Origin: Lojkania enalia
Lineage: Eukaryota > Ascomycota > Dothideomycetes > Pleosporales
DNA length: 26,905 nucleotides
Assembly (NCBI GenBank): GCA_010094045.1
Contig: ML986919.1
Span: 1-26,905, forward strand
Direction of reading: 5' to 3'
The position numbers and the translations under genes were made by a program. Below, in pieces: positions 11,065-21,833 of the stretch; the stretch's first letter is position 1; every line of letters begins with the position of its first letter. Below the pieces are notes generated by a model that was not told the DNA's origin, searched no databases, and worked only from the letters and a program-made list of their open reading frames with translations.

Positions 11065-11069
11065 CTTAA
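11065..11069. repeat. target-site duplication of gypsy B, left copy (CTTAA)
   Basis: CTTAA here and TTTAG at 17,200-17,204 fit a single original CTTAG after one transition in each copy. Merging them restores the helicase frame. Confidence 0.7.
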
Positions 11070-11373
11070 TATTATAATAATACTATAATACTTCTATACC
11101 TATATTATTCTTACTATAATACTTAAACTAGCTACTAGTAACAGCTATTAGCTACTAGCTAGAATATAACCGACTTATTTTAACTATAATAGAGGAAGGT
11201 TTTACTAACTTAACTAGCCTATATAATAGTATAGATTTAACTTCTATTTAAAACTTATATAATATAGATATTTCTATTTTTTATATAATATTTTAATATT
11301 TATATATAATATATAGTAATAGAGTTAACTATCTAAAGTATAATTAACTAACTATATATAAGTATTTATAATA
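11070..11373 (+). repeat. 5' LTR of gypsy B
   Basis: This 304-bp LTR is one base longer than its siblings because of an extra T in the TATA-box region (around 11,248), which disrupts the TATAAAAA seen in the other LTRs. Confidence 0.9.
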
Positions 11374-11422
11374 TTTTATTATATTATCTATTATTATATA
11401 TTATAGATAAGAATATATTTAT

Positions 11423-12407
11423 TAATATATTTAAAGAGATTTAGAATAAACTAGATTCTTTATAGTAGAAGAATAAGATATTTATAGAAGCTTTAATAAT
11501 CTAAAAGAACTACTATAAGTTAGACTTTAAAGTAATATAAAGAGAATTTAGTAGCTACTAAATAGCTACTCTTCTACTAGCTACTAGTATATTAATAGTA
11601 ATAGAACTATTACCTACTCTTAGTCTAATTTAGCTTATAACTCTAGCTTCTAAATAGATATTTATATTAACCTCTAATCTACCTAAGATTATATATAACC
11701 TATATTTCTATTTTAACTACTTATCTAACTTTTTAATATTTTCTAGTAAATATTTAGAGTTTTTATACTTTATTAGAAAGCTCTATTATAAATTAGAAGA
11801 AAATATTAACTAATATCTAACTAAATATACCCGCCTTCTATATATCTATTTCTACTTAGAATAAAATCTAGTAATATTAGTTAATTTATTAATAGATAAG
11901 AATATTAACTTTATAAATAGTTTAGTCGCCTTTTTAAAATCTACTTATAGTAACTAGAATAAGAAGACTATAATATAAAGTAAGTTAGAGACTTTAAAAT
12001 AAGGCTAAAGTAGGTTTCTTACTTACTTTACTAAATTCCAACGCCTAATTATAGATACTAAACTAAATAAAACTAGATAAATTATATATTTCTAATATTC
12101 TCTCTTTAATAAACTCTACTATACTATAATTAGTATTATAATATCTAGTACCCTAAATAACTACGTTAACCTAATTTCCTTATATAATATTAATCTATAT
12201 TATCTATTTAGTAACTACTATAAATAATTAAAATATTATACTACTTATTAAAAGAACCTAAATATTATAAAACTTAATACTTCTAGTTATATACTTATAG
12301 ACTCTAATAAATAAAAAAGGTACTACTATAAAAGATACTATTATAAGTATAGTAGTAAAAGATATATTTTACTAGAATATAGCGTTCTTCTACTATTAAT
12401 TTATTAA
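11423..12407 (+). pseudogene. gypsy B gag, RIP-degraded
   Basis: It is collinear with the gag of gypsy A (2698-3682), in the same frame relative to the LTR. The nucleocapsid zinc knuckle (about 12,340-12,380) keeps its spacing, but all four ligand positions read Tyr. Stops lie at converted Gln/Arg/Trp codons. The protein would have been a structural Gag that packages element RNA; this copy is dead. Confidence 0.78.
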
Positions 12408-12544
12408 AGGTTTTAGAGTTTTATTATATCTTATAGGTTCTACTTTTAATCTTTTAACTAATCTTCTAACTAATCTTTAATATATTTATTATTTTATAGA
12501 TAAGACTATTACTTTTACTTTTAAATATAGCTAGTTTTACTAAT

Positions 12545-15500
12545 TATAATATTACTAAAAAGTCTATTTTAGAAATAAATTATCTTTTAAAATTATATTT
12601 ATACTAAATTTTTATATATTTATAAAACTAGCTTCTATAGAAATAGTTATAAAACTACTAGATCTTAGCTTCTTTTTTAATTTATTAAAGCCTAGTCTAG
12701 TAAGATATTAATATTCTTATTAATACTAAGGCTACTAGTTATAACTATATCTATAGAAATCTTATATATACTCTAAAATTCTAAAAGATATAACTTTTAT
12801 ATAATCTATATTTAACTAGTTTTAATAGAAAAGTTCTTTATAAGAGTATTATCTTCTACTTAGTTATCTTAACCCTCTAATACTTAAATTATTTAGAGAT
12901 AGTATATTTCTATATAATTATACTAGAAAAATACTAGTTAATTCTATAATAGCTATAAATATATAAGTATTATATAAACCTAAACTATAAGAATAAATAG
13001 CTAGTTTTTACTACTAACTAATATCTAACTTAATACTTATAGCCTATTAATACTACTATCTACTAATAGGCTATTTAAATAGTTATTAAAAACTATAAAC
13101 TATTTAAATCTAATATAAAAGAAGATTTTAAAGTAATTAATTTATAACCTTTATATAGCCTAAAGTTTAGATAATACTAATTAAAACTCTATCTATTAAG
13201 CTATATTTAATATAATTACTAACTATTTAAAATATTATACTAGTTAAAAGAATTTAAAATTAAAACTAATTTAATTTTAAATAAAGATTATAGTTAAGAG
13301 AATTTATTTAAGTTTAAATATCTAAAATCTATACTATAACTAGATATATATTATATAAGTACTATACTATTAATTTAACTCTTCTAGTAATTTAACTATA
13401 AAATCTTTACTATATTAATAGCTAATATTAATAAAGTTTTAGCTTTAAAAATATATATTAACCTTATTACTAAAGTACTTAAAAAATACTATAACCTATT
13501 ATCTATTTTCTTATATAAAAATATAGATAAACTACTTAAATAATAATTATATAATTATAAGATTAAACTAGAAAATAGTAAGTAAACTAGCTTTAATCTA
13601 TTTTATAAGATACCTTAGAATAAGTTAAAAGTACTAAAGAAGTATCTTAATAAGAATTTATCTAAAGAATTTATTAGAGTAAGTTTATTATTAGTAGTTA
13701 TATCTATAATCTTTATAAAGAAATTTAAAAGTAGTTTCTAATTTTATATAAATTATAGAGCTCTAAATACTATTACTATTAAGAACTAATATCTAATTCT
13801 ACTAATCTAAAAAATATTAACCTAATTTAGTAAGATTAAATATTATATAAAACTTAATATTATTATTATATTTAATAAGCTAAAAATTATTAAGGGAGAT
13901 AAATAGAAAACTACTTTTTATATATACTATAAGTTATTTAAATATCTAGTAATACTTTTTAGCCTAGTTAATACTCTAAATATATTCTAGTACTTTATAA
14001 ATAATATACTAAAACTATATTTTAATATATTTTATACTATTTATATTAATAATATTCTAATATTTAGTAAGAATTTAAAGGATTATAAGTAGTATATTTA
14101 GCTAGTTCTTAAAGCTTTAAGAGTAAATAGTTTATAACTTAATATAGATAAATATAAGTTCTACTAGTTAGAAGTAATCTATTTAGAGTATATAATTATT
14201 ATAGAAGAGATCTATATAAATTTAAAGAAGGTAGAGATAATTATTAACTAGAAATACTCTAAAAATATAAAAAATATTTAAACTTTTATAAGCTTTACGA
14301 AATTTTACTAATAATTTATTAGTAATTTCTTATAGAAAGTTTCCCCTTTAGTAGCCTTAACTAAGAAGAATATTTAATTTAACTAGAATAATAACTATTA
14401 ATATTCTTTTAACTATTTAAAAGATGCTTTTATTTCTATATTAATTCTCTAATACTTTAATCCTAAACTACTAATAGTAGTAGAAGCTAATATATCTAAT
14501 TTTATAATAGCTAATATACTATCTTAAAGAGGTACTAATAGTAAACTAAGATCTATTACCTATTTCTCTAAGTATATAAACTCTATTAAAAGTAACTATA
14601 AAATATATAATAAGAAATTACTTATAATTATCTAATATTTTAAATAATAGAGGTCTGAATTAAAAGGTATAGTATTTCTTATAAAAGTACTAAATAATTA
14701 TAAGAACTTATAGTATTTTATAATAATAAAGTAGCTAAACTACTAATAGGTTTATTAGTTAAAATATCTATTAAAGTTTAACTTTAGTATTATATACTAA
14801 CCTAGAAAACTTAGAGAGAAGCCTAATATCTTAATTTAAAGGTTATAAGATAAACTTATATAAGAAGAGGCCTATAAAAGTTATTAATAAATATTACTTT
14901 ATTCTAAACTATTTTAATAGATAGAAGTAGACTAATTAATTATAGAAATTATTAACGAAAAATACTTAAATAATAATCTAATTTAAAATATTCTAAAACT
15001 ACTAAAAGAAGAAGTTTATTAATTTAAACTTCTAACTCTAATTAACTATAAAGAGTATAATAACTAACTATACTACTAAGATTAATTTCTAGTATTAGAC
15101 TATAATAAGTTAAAGTTTAAGCTACTATAAACTATTTATAACTTACTATCTAGTAGATACCTTAGTTAAGAAAAGATCTTAGAACTACTCTAGCGCGAGT
15201 ATTATTAGTTAAAGATATTTAACTTAATATAATAATATATAAACTATTATTATATATACTAAAGAAGTAAAATTTTTAGAGAGAAGTATTATAGATTACT
15301 AAAACTATTATCTATACCTAAATAAAGGTTTTAAAATATTTCTATAAACTTTATAATTAATCTATTAAAATTAGAAGGTTATATAAATATTATAGTAGTA
15401 GTTAATAGATTTAGTAAATATAGATACCCAATACTATATATAAGAATTAAAACTTCTAATATTATTCGACTATTTTATTACTATATATAGGTTTATTATA

Positions 15501-16408
15501 AACTACTATATACTATTATATCTAACTATAGAATATAGTTTATTTTTACTTTCTATTAAAAACTCTATAGATAGCTATAAATTAATATATATATATTAAC
15601 TAGCTTCTATTTAAAGACTAATAGCTAGATAAAGAATACTAATATAGTAATAAAACAAGTTTTCTAAGCCTATACTAGCTATAAATAAGATAACTAGGTT
15701 AAATAGCTACTAATAGTATAGTTTAAAGCGAATAATATAGTATTTAAATTAATAAAAGTCTCCCTATTTTTAGCCTACTTTAGCTAGCACTTTTAAATAG
15801 GCTTTAAACCGCCTATAGAAATCTATTAACTACTAAAATAGTCCTTAATAGTTTAGAAAGCTAATAGATTAGTTAATAAAATAAAGGATATTATAAAGTA
15901 TATTAGAGAAGAACTTATCTAGATATAAACGTTCTAATAAGAGTATATTAACTGTAAGTATATACTAGCCTCTAACTATTAGATTAGTAATCTAGTTTAA
16001 CTAGATACTAGAAATATATATATATAAAGACTATTAAAAAAATTTAATTAGAAGAATATAAGTTCTTATAAAGTTATTATAAAGGTATTCTTATATACTT
16101 ATAGATTAAAGCTACCTAAATTAGCTAAAATATATTCTATATTCTATATATTACTATTATAACTAGTATTTAAGTTATTTAACTATTTATCTAGTTAATA
16201 AGTATATAACTCTAAACCTATTAAAATTAATAGAGAACTAGAATACTTTATTAAATAAATAGAAGATTTCTACTATAACTAATAGAAATACTAGTATAAA
16301 TACCTAGTTTAATAGACTAGCTATTATAACCTAGAATAGTACCTAGCTAGTAATTTTACTAAGATAACTACTATAGAAAATTACTACGCTAGAAATTTAA
16401 ATAAATAA
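12545..16408 (+). pseudogene. gypsy B pol polyprotein, RIP-degraded
   Basis: Same layout as gypsy A pol: protease, RT, RNase H, integrase, chromodomain. The RT Tyr-X-Asp-Asp box reads Y-I-N-N (about 14,041-14,052). The frame is preserved without net indels relative to A, and divergence is almost entirely transitions. More stops and more Ser/Gly/Pro losses are seen than in A. The frame reaches a TAA at 16,406-16,408, equivalent to 7681-7683 of A. Confidence 0.85.
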
Positions 16409-16469
16409 GACTTAAATATAATATTATATCTAGATTCTTAATTAGATATTAGAGTCTAATCTAAATATA

Positions 16470-16800
16470 TTTCTAGATATTTATAATAATACTACTATAT
16501 AAACTAATCTAATTTCTAGTATAATACTATTATATAATAATAACTAGTTATATTAATATACCTATAATCTAATCTAATCTCTAGTATAATACTATTATAT
16601 AATAATAACTAATTATACTAATATACCTATAATTTAACTTAATCTCTAATATAGTACTATTATTAATTACTAGTCGCGCTAATATATATATAATCTAGCC
16701 TAATCCCTAATATAGTACTATTATATAAATTAATCTATTCTAATCTCTAATATAGTACTATTATTAACTACTAGTTATACTAATATATCTATAACTTTAA
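16470..16800 (+). repeat. tandem repeats (units about 60-65 bp) between pol and 3' LTR of gypsy B
   Basis: About six degenerate units, with starts near 16,485, 16,518, 16,583, 16,648, 16,708 and 16,748. The array is longer than in gypsy A, so unit number varies between copies of the family. Confidence 0.72.
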
Positions 16801-16883
16801 CTAATACTAGTATTAATAACTACTACTTAATTATAAATAACTTAAATATAATATAAAGACCTAATTTATAGAAGCTTATAATT

Positions 16884-16893
16884 AAAAAGAGGG
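16884..16893 (+). other. polypurine tract of gypsy B
   Basis: AAAAAGAGGG sits just before the 3' LTR at the position of the A-element tract. Two Gs are replaced by A relative to A. Confidence 0.8.
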
Positions 16894-16896
16894 TAC

Positions 16897-17199
16897 TATT
16901 ATAGTAATACTATAATACCTCTATACCTATACTACTCTTATTATAATACTTAAACTAGCTACTAGTAATAGCTATTAGTTATTAGCTAGAATATAACCGA
17001 CTTATTTTAACTACAATAGAGGAAGGTTTTACTAATCTAACTAACCTATATAATAGTATAGACCTAACTCCTATAAAAATCTATATAATATAGATATCTC
17101 TATTCTTTATATAATATTTTAATATTTATATATAGTATATAGTAATAGAGTTAACTACTTAAAATATAATTAACTAACTATATATAAACGTCTATAATA
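16897..17199 (+). repeat. 3' LTR of gypsy B
   Basis: This 303-bp LTR is followed by TTTAG (17,200-17,204), the degraded target duplication. TATAAAAA is intact at 17,072-17,079. Confidence 0.92.
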
Positions 17200-17204
17200 T
17201 TTAG
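17200..17204. repeat. target-site duplication of gypsy B, right copy (TTTAG)
   Basis: It differs from the left copy CTTAA by two transitions, both explainable by RIP of an original CTTAG. Confidence 0.7.
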
Positions 17205-20200
17205 TCTTTTATACTAGTAGTAGTAGTTGTAGATTCTTTAGTTTTACTAGCTTTAGCTGCTAGTTACTTAATATAAAGATAAGATAATACTTATCTACTA
17301 TAATCTGCTATAGTAGCTTCTTACTATTAAATATTCTTATATAGCTAATAAAATTCCTATTACTTATTATATTATCTGTTATATTTATATTAACTACTAC
17401 TACTACTATTAGATTATTTTTACTATACTTTTATTTTATATAGTTAATTCTACTCTCTTAAATCTATTTAACTAAGTTTTTAATAAACGCCTGATATAGT
17501 ACTACTACTACTATTATCTTATATTAATTTAAATAAGCTAGTATAGTAAATAGTAAGCTCTTCCCTCTACCAGTTAAAAGTACTATAATAAGTAGTATTT
17601 ATCTACCTAATATTATATATATTACTTACTCTTACTTAACTAAATAGAAGTTAACCTTTTCTTACCTAAATATCTACTATATTACTTTTTAAAACTCTTT
17701 TTCTCTTCTATTTTAAACTTATACCTTCTTTTCTTATATTATAAGCTCTTCGCTATTATTATTATACTACTACTACTTCCTTACCCTAGTCTAGTTTTAA
17801 CTACCTATCTACCTTACTTCTAGTATTTCTTTACCTCTATTAAGCTTTAAAAAGTAATACTATAGTATATTAAACGGTTAGAACGTTTTAATTAAATATA
17901 TATTAAGATACTTAATAATATTAATTAGTATACTATAGTTCCTAATCTCTATTTACGTTATTTATATACTCTATAACTCTAGTATATTCTCTCTCTCTTT
18001 ATCTACTTTAGCTTTTTTAACTTCTTCTATTTTATTCTAATATCCTTTACTAAATAACTCTTTAACTACTTCTCTACTAATACTAATAGTTGTATATTAG
18101 TAGTCTAGTATATATAGTTTAATATCTATCTATTTATTAGTCTCGCGCTTAAATATATATATTAGTTAGTCTATTTTTTATAGTCTATATTAATCCGCCT
18201 ATATATAATTATTAAAGCTATTACTAAATACTTTAATATTTAAATATTCTTAAAATAGCTATATATAAATTAAATATACTACTATTACCTACTCTAATTA
18301 TAGTAGTAGAAAGTATAGTACTACTTTTAATTTATCCTACTAGGATTGCGATTTATAATAGTAGACTACTATTATAATTTACCTATCTACTATAAAGATA
18401 TTATAGTTTTATAGTACTTTATTATAATACTATATTATTATAATCTCTAATTCTTATCTAAACTATCTTAAAGTTATATATATATTAACTATTAGTAGTT
18501 CTAAAAAATAATCTATCTACTATAAGTACTATTTTACCTACTATTTACTCTATAAGCTGTTTTTTAATTAGAGCTACTAACTAGCTTCTATCTATCTAGT
18601 CTAAATAAGTATCTATTTAAGCTTATTATTAAGCTAATTATTATAATAATAGATAAAAAATATACTCTAGTATATAAATATAATATTATTAATAAACTAG
18701 TCTAGCTAGATAGTAAACTAGTTCTTAGCTCTAGCTATCTAATATAATTTCTATTAGAATATCTCTTCTATTTTAGCTACTATATCCTATACAATCTTAT
18801 AGAACTAGTTAATATAAATTAGTTAGTTATTAAGATAGAATATCTTCTTATCTTTTAACTAGTAAATATTATTTAAATTACTAGCTATTAGTATAATAAA
18901 CTTTTTATATACTAGTAAGTTAATTATCTTACTTATTAGACTAAATAATCTATTAGCTAAAAACTTCTACTATATAAGTAGAAAATACTTTTAATTCTCG
19001 TCTGTCTACTTATTATACTCTACTACTAGAAGTAGCTTCTCTATACCTAATACGCGTATATAATATATTATACTAGCTAGTATATATAAGTAGTCTATTT
19101 TAGTATTAATCTCTAGTATAGTAAGAAAATAGATAAATCTATTATTAAATAGCTAATTGCTTATTAATTAAAAAATAAATAATATAAGTATATTTAGTAG
19201 TACTTTAAGTTAAATATTTTTACTATTTCTATCTAATATAACCTATAGTACTATTACTAGTTTCTTCTATTTATCTTACTAATAGAATAACTTACGCGCG
19301 TCTTCTATCTAATTTACCTCTTTTTTCCTATAGTACCTATAATAGAGGCTACTATCGCTATTATTATTACTATTAGTACTACTTCTAGCTCTACTAGACC
19401 TAAAACTTATACTATTATCTAATACTATACTATTAATATTACTATTATTACTATTACTATTATAACTAAATTATATAGTCTAAGTTTCTTTATTAATAAT
19501 AATATAGAGAAAGTAGTAGATAAATTTAATAATATAGCTAGCGTATACTACCTAACTTTTAGGGTTCTATAGTTAAATAAGCGGACGCTTATCTACTTTA
19601 TATTACTAAATATTTTTAAGCTACTATTTTATCTCTTATATAAGTAATAATAACCCTCTAATACTCTATTTAACTAATAGTTTAACTAACTATACTATCT
19701 ACTAAAGTTTTATCTTATTTTAGTTAAGTAGCTAGATCTAATATATAAAATATACTTAATTCTACTTTACTAGATACTCTAGCTATCTTATCTACTTAAA
19801 CTACCTAATTTTATTAGTTTTTACTACTTCTATATTTATAACTTATACTTTTTCTTCTTCTCTCTATTTTATAAGTTTAAACCTAGCTAACTAATTATAT
19901 ATAATATTAGCTTTTATATAGAAAATAGCTAGTTTATAGTTATAGTTACCTATATTAATAATAAAATATTACTATAACCTGCTAGCTTAAAAAAATAGCT
20001 ATACCTTAACCTTTTAATAGAATCTATTTTTATTATTTATCTATACTTATTTATACTTCTTCTTTAGATATATATATAGTATATTAATATTAATAGTAAT
20101 ATAGTATCTAGATTATTTATACTAAAATCTATTTAGTAGCTTTTCTAATTCTAATATTAGTTGCCTAAATAGTATAGGCAGCTAGATATTCTTTACTAGT

Positions 20201-20400
20201 CTAATTAGCTACTAATAAGTATACTTAACAATTACCCTTTTCTACTCTATTATTATACTATAATAGTACTATAGATATATATTAATATTTAATATAATAG
20301 TTGTATATTTCTTATATATTAGAATATAGTATTTAAGTAGATAGTAGAAATAATTCTTAATATCCTCTAGTAATAGTACTATTCTACTTACTTATATACG
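17205..20400 (-). pseudogene. RecQ-type helicase (fungal telomere-linked-helicase-like), N-terminal and first RecA-like domain, RIP-degraded
   Basis: Minus-strand translation gives a large protein in the domain order of fungal telomere-linked RecQ-like helicases. The long N-terminal region includes F-F-K-L-A-G-Y-S near 19,966-20,000. A middle part resembles a degenerate tyrosine-recombinase fold (about 18,600-17,990), with Y-Y-K-S-Q-S near 18,340-18,360 and L-D-Y-Q-Y-T-T near 18,080-18,110. The helicase ATPase follows, with Walker A T-G-R-G-K-S intact at 17,557-17,574 and a V-V-V-V-L-Y-Q-A segment after it. The Asp-Glu-Cys-His box reads D-K-Y-Y (17,284-17,295), three single transitions from the family sequence. 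Motif III was not recognised. The gene continues at 11,064 after gypsy B. The N-terminal start is unclear: weak similarity might extend to about 20,540, but that stretch may instead be LTR of gypsy F. The family assignment is from memory of conserved patterns. Confidence 0.75.
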
Positions 20401-20626
20401 GGTCTTCTTACTATAGATATAGTATTATACCCTTGATTTAAGCATTTATACGTTCTAGTAGAACTATATTCTTCTAGCCTTATTATAGCCTTATACTAGT
20501 ATAGGTATAATAATATAGTATTATAAGTAGAATAAATAGATTCTACTAAATAGTTTTTATATATAAAGTATTACAGTTAAAGTACTAGTTGTAAATAAAT
20601 TAGAGGGGTAATAGTTAAATAAATTA
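20400..20626 (-). repeat. possible 3' LTR of gypsy F (outer boundary unknown)
   Basis: The polypurine tract of gypsy F ends at 20,627 on the minus strand, so its 3' LTR should begin at once. The next roughly 230 bp contain a TATATAAAAA (about 20,553-20,565 region) and are not convincingly coding. The partner LTR lies beyond the window, so the inner and outer limits cannot be tested. The alternative is that the LTR is deleted and this is the helicase N-terminus. Confidence 0.35.
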
Positions 20627-20635
20627 CCCCCTTTT
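20627..20635 (-). other. polypurine tract of gypsy F
   Basis: AAAAGGGGG on the minus strand directly follows the end of the F polyprotein, the normal position next to the 3' LTR. Confidence 0.65.
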
Positions 20636-21691
20636 AATAATCTATTTTAGGTATAGCGCTATAATACTATACCTAATCTATTATAAATTAGGCCTAATTT
20701 ATCGCCTTATATTAGATAGATACTTTCTACTATTACTTTAAGTTCTATATAAAAAGCTTCTTTTATATTACTACTATTATTACTTTCTAATTAGACTCTA
20801 CTTAATAATCTATTATTCTAGCCTTCTAATAAAACTTCTTTAACTTTATAGTATAGTTAGTTAGATTTTAGACTAGTTCTTATAAACTTTCCTCCTATAA
20901 GTATCTTTTCTATTTTACTAGATATCTCTATTAATATCTAAACTATTTTCTTACTAGTATATATTCTATTTTATATTTCTATTCTAATTCTATATTAATA
21001 ATTTCTTATAGTAGTATATTATCTAATATTAGTTCTAGTTTTAACTTATAAAATATTAGGTATATTTTTATATTACTTAGTAGCTTTAATTTAAAATTTA
21101 TAGGTTTAACCTATTTTTTAATTAATAATAGTCCTATTCTCTTATAATCTAATTTTTTTATAGGTTTTTTAGTCTTTAAATTTTTTATTAATAAGAAAAT
21201 TTTACCCCCCTTTTTAAGGGTTAGTCTTTTAATTCTTAACTTATTAGCCTATTCTACTATTTTAAAGTTTCTTAACTAAATCTTTTTCTTAAGTTAATTA
21301 TATATTTCCCTTATTTTTTTAGCTTTTTAGTCTACTAGTAGAACTAAAGATTCTTTTTTATTCTATTTCTAATATATAATAGCTTTCTATCTATAGTTAG
21401 TTTTAAAAAATATAGTTTCTATAATATTTTAGGTTATTTTATTATAAACTATTTATATTATAAATAATAGTTTAACTTAATTATTTTATTATTCATTAAT
21501 ATATATCTTTAAATATATTTTTAGATTTTAGTTAATTTATTCTATTTAACTATCTATTAATAAGTAAAAACTAGTTAATATCTATTATTAAATTTCTATC
21601 TTCTCTATCTATCTTTACTAATATTTAAATATAAATAACTTATCTCTATTTAAAATAATATATTTTAGAACTCTATACTTTATAAATATTA
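20636..21691 (-). pseudogene. gypsy F pol, C-terminal part (end of integrase and chromodomain), RIP-degraded
   Basis: Minus-strand translation shows the C-terminal integrase module: a K-N-L-K-T-K-K-P-I-K-K-L-D stretch near 21,140-21,190 corresponding to the usual Lys-Thr-Lys-Arg-Pro-Ser-Lys-Lys-Leu. The V-K-P-I-N-F-K-L-K-L segment comes next. A chromodomain (about 20,870-21,000) follows, containing Y-L-V-K with the following Trp converted to a stop. The tail runs to the polypurine tract. It is a different gypsy family from A/B/C: sequences do not align beyond family motifs. The integrase continues at 23,545 after pogo copy 2. It is non-functional. Confidence 0.8.
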
Positions 21692-21693
21692 TA
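21692..21693. repeat. TA target duplication of pogo copy 2, left
   Basis: This is the TA dinucleotide before the left inverted repeat; its partner is at 23,543-23,544. It is short, but fits the superfamily and the equivalent TA beside copies 1 and 3. Confidence 0.7.
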
Positions 21694-21746
21694 ACGTATT
21701 CTACTATCGAAGCGGCTAAACTATTAAAGCGGCCACTTTTTCTTAG
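21694..21746. repeat. left terminal inverted repeat of pogo copy 2
   Basis: This 53-bp repeat includes GAAGCGGCTA and AAAGCGGCCA, two near-identical 10-mers 16 bp apart, a likely bipartite transposase-binding site. Confidence 0.93.
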
Positions 21747-21833
21747 TATTATAAATACTACGTACGAACTATAATAAATCTACAATACAACCTTCTATTA
21801 ATTTAATAAGAAGGTAAAATTAAGCTTACCTTA

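Larger units (their letters stand above)
11070..17199 (+). mobile_element. complete gypsy (chromodomain) LTR retrotransposon B
   Basis: This is a full-length copy of the same family as A and C, 6,130 bp, with LTRs at 11,070-11,373 and 16,897-17,199. From the LTR start to the end of pol it is collinear with gypsy A to within one base. The 120-bp excess lies in the tandem repeats before the 3' LTR. It is more decayed than A: CpG and CpT positions preserved in A are often T/A here, and all four gag zinc ligands read Tyr, where A keeps one Cys. It is inserted in the helicase relic in the opposite orientation. Confidence 0.94.

Noticed and set aside
17395..17412. TAC/TAG trinucleotide microsatellite
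   Set aside because: On the minus strand it encodes a Val run inside the helicase domain in frame with both sides, so it is coding remnant rather than an independent repeat.
17868..17955. Inverted repeat (ACTATAGTAT ... ATACTATAGT) suggestive of a small MITE
   Set aside because: The helicase reading continues across this interval, no target duplication is evident, and TpA-rich palindromes are common by chance in RIPped DNA.
20440..20545. Possible zinc-finger N-terminus of the helicase
   Set aside because: Only a weak resemblance was seen, and the stretch lies where the 3' LTR of gypsy F is expected. It was not claimed as coding.
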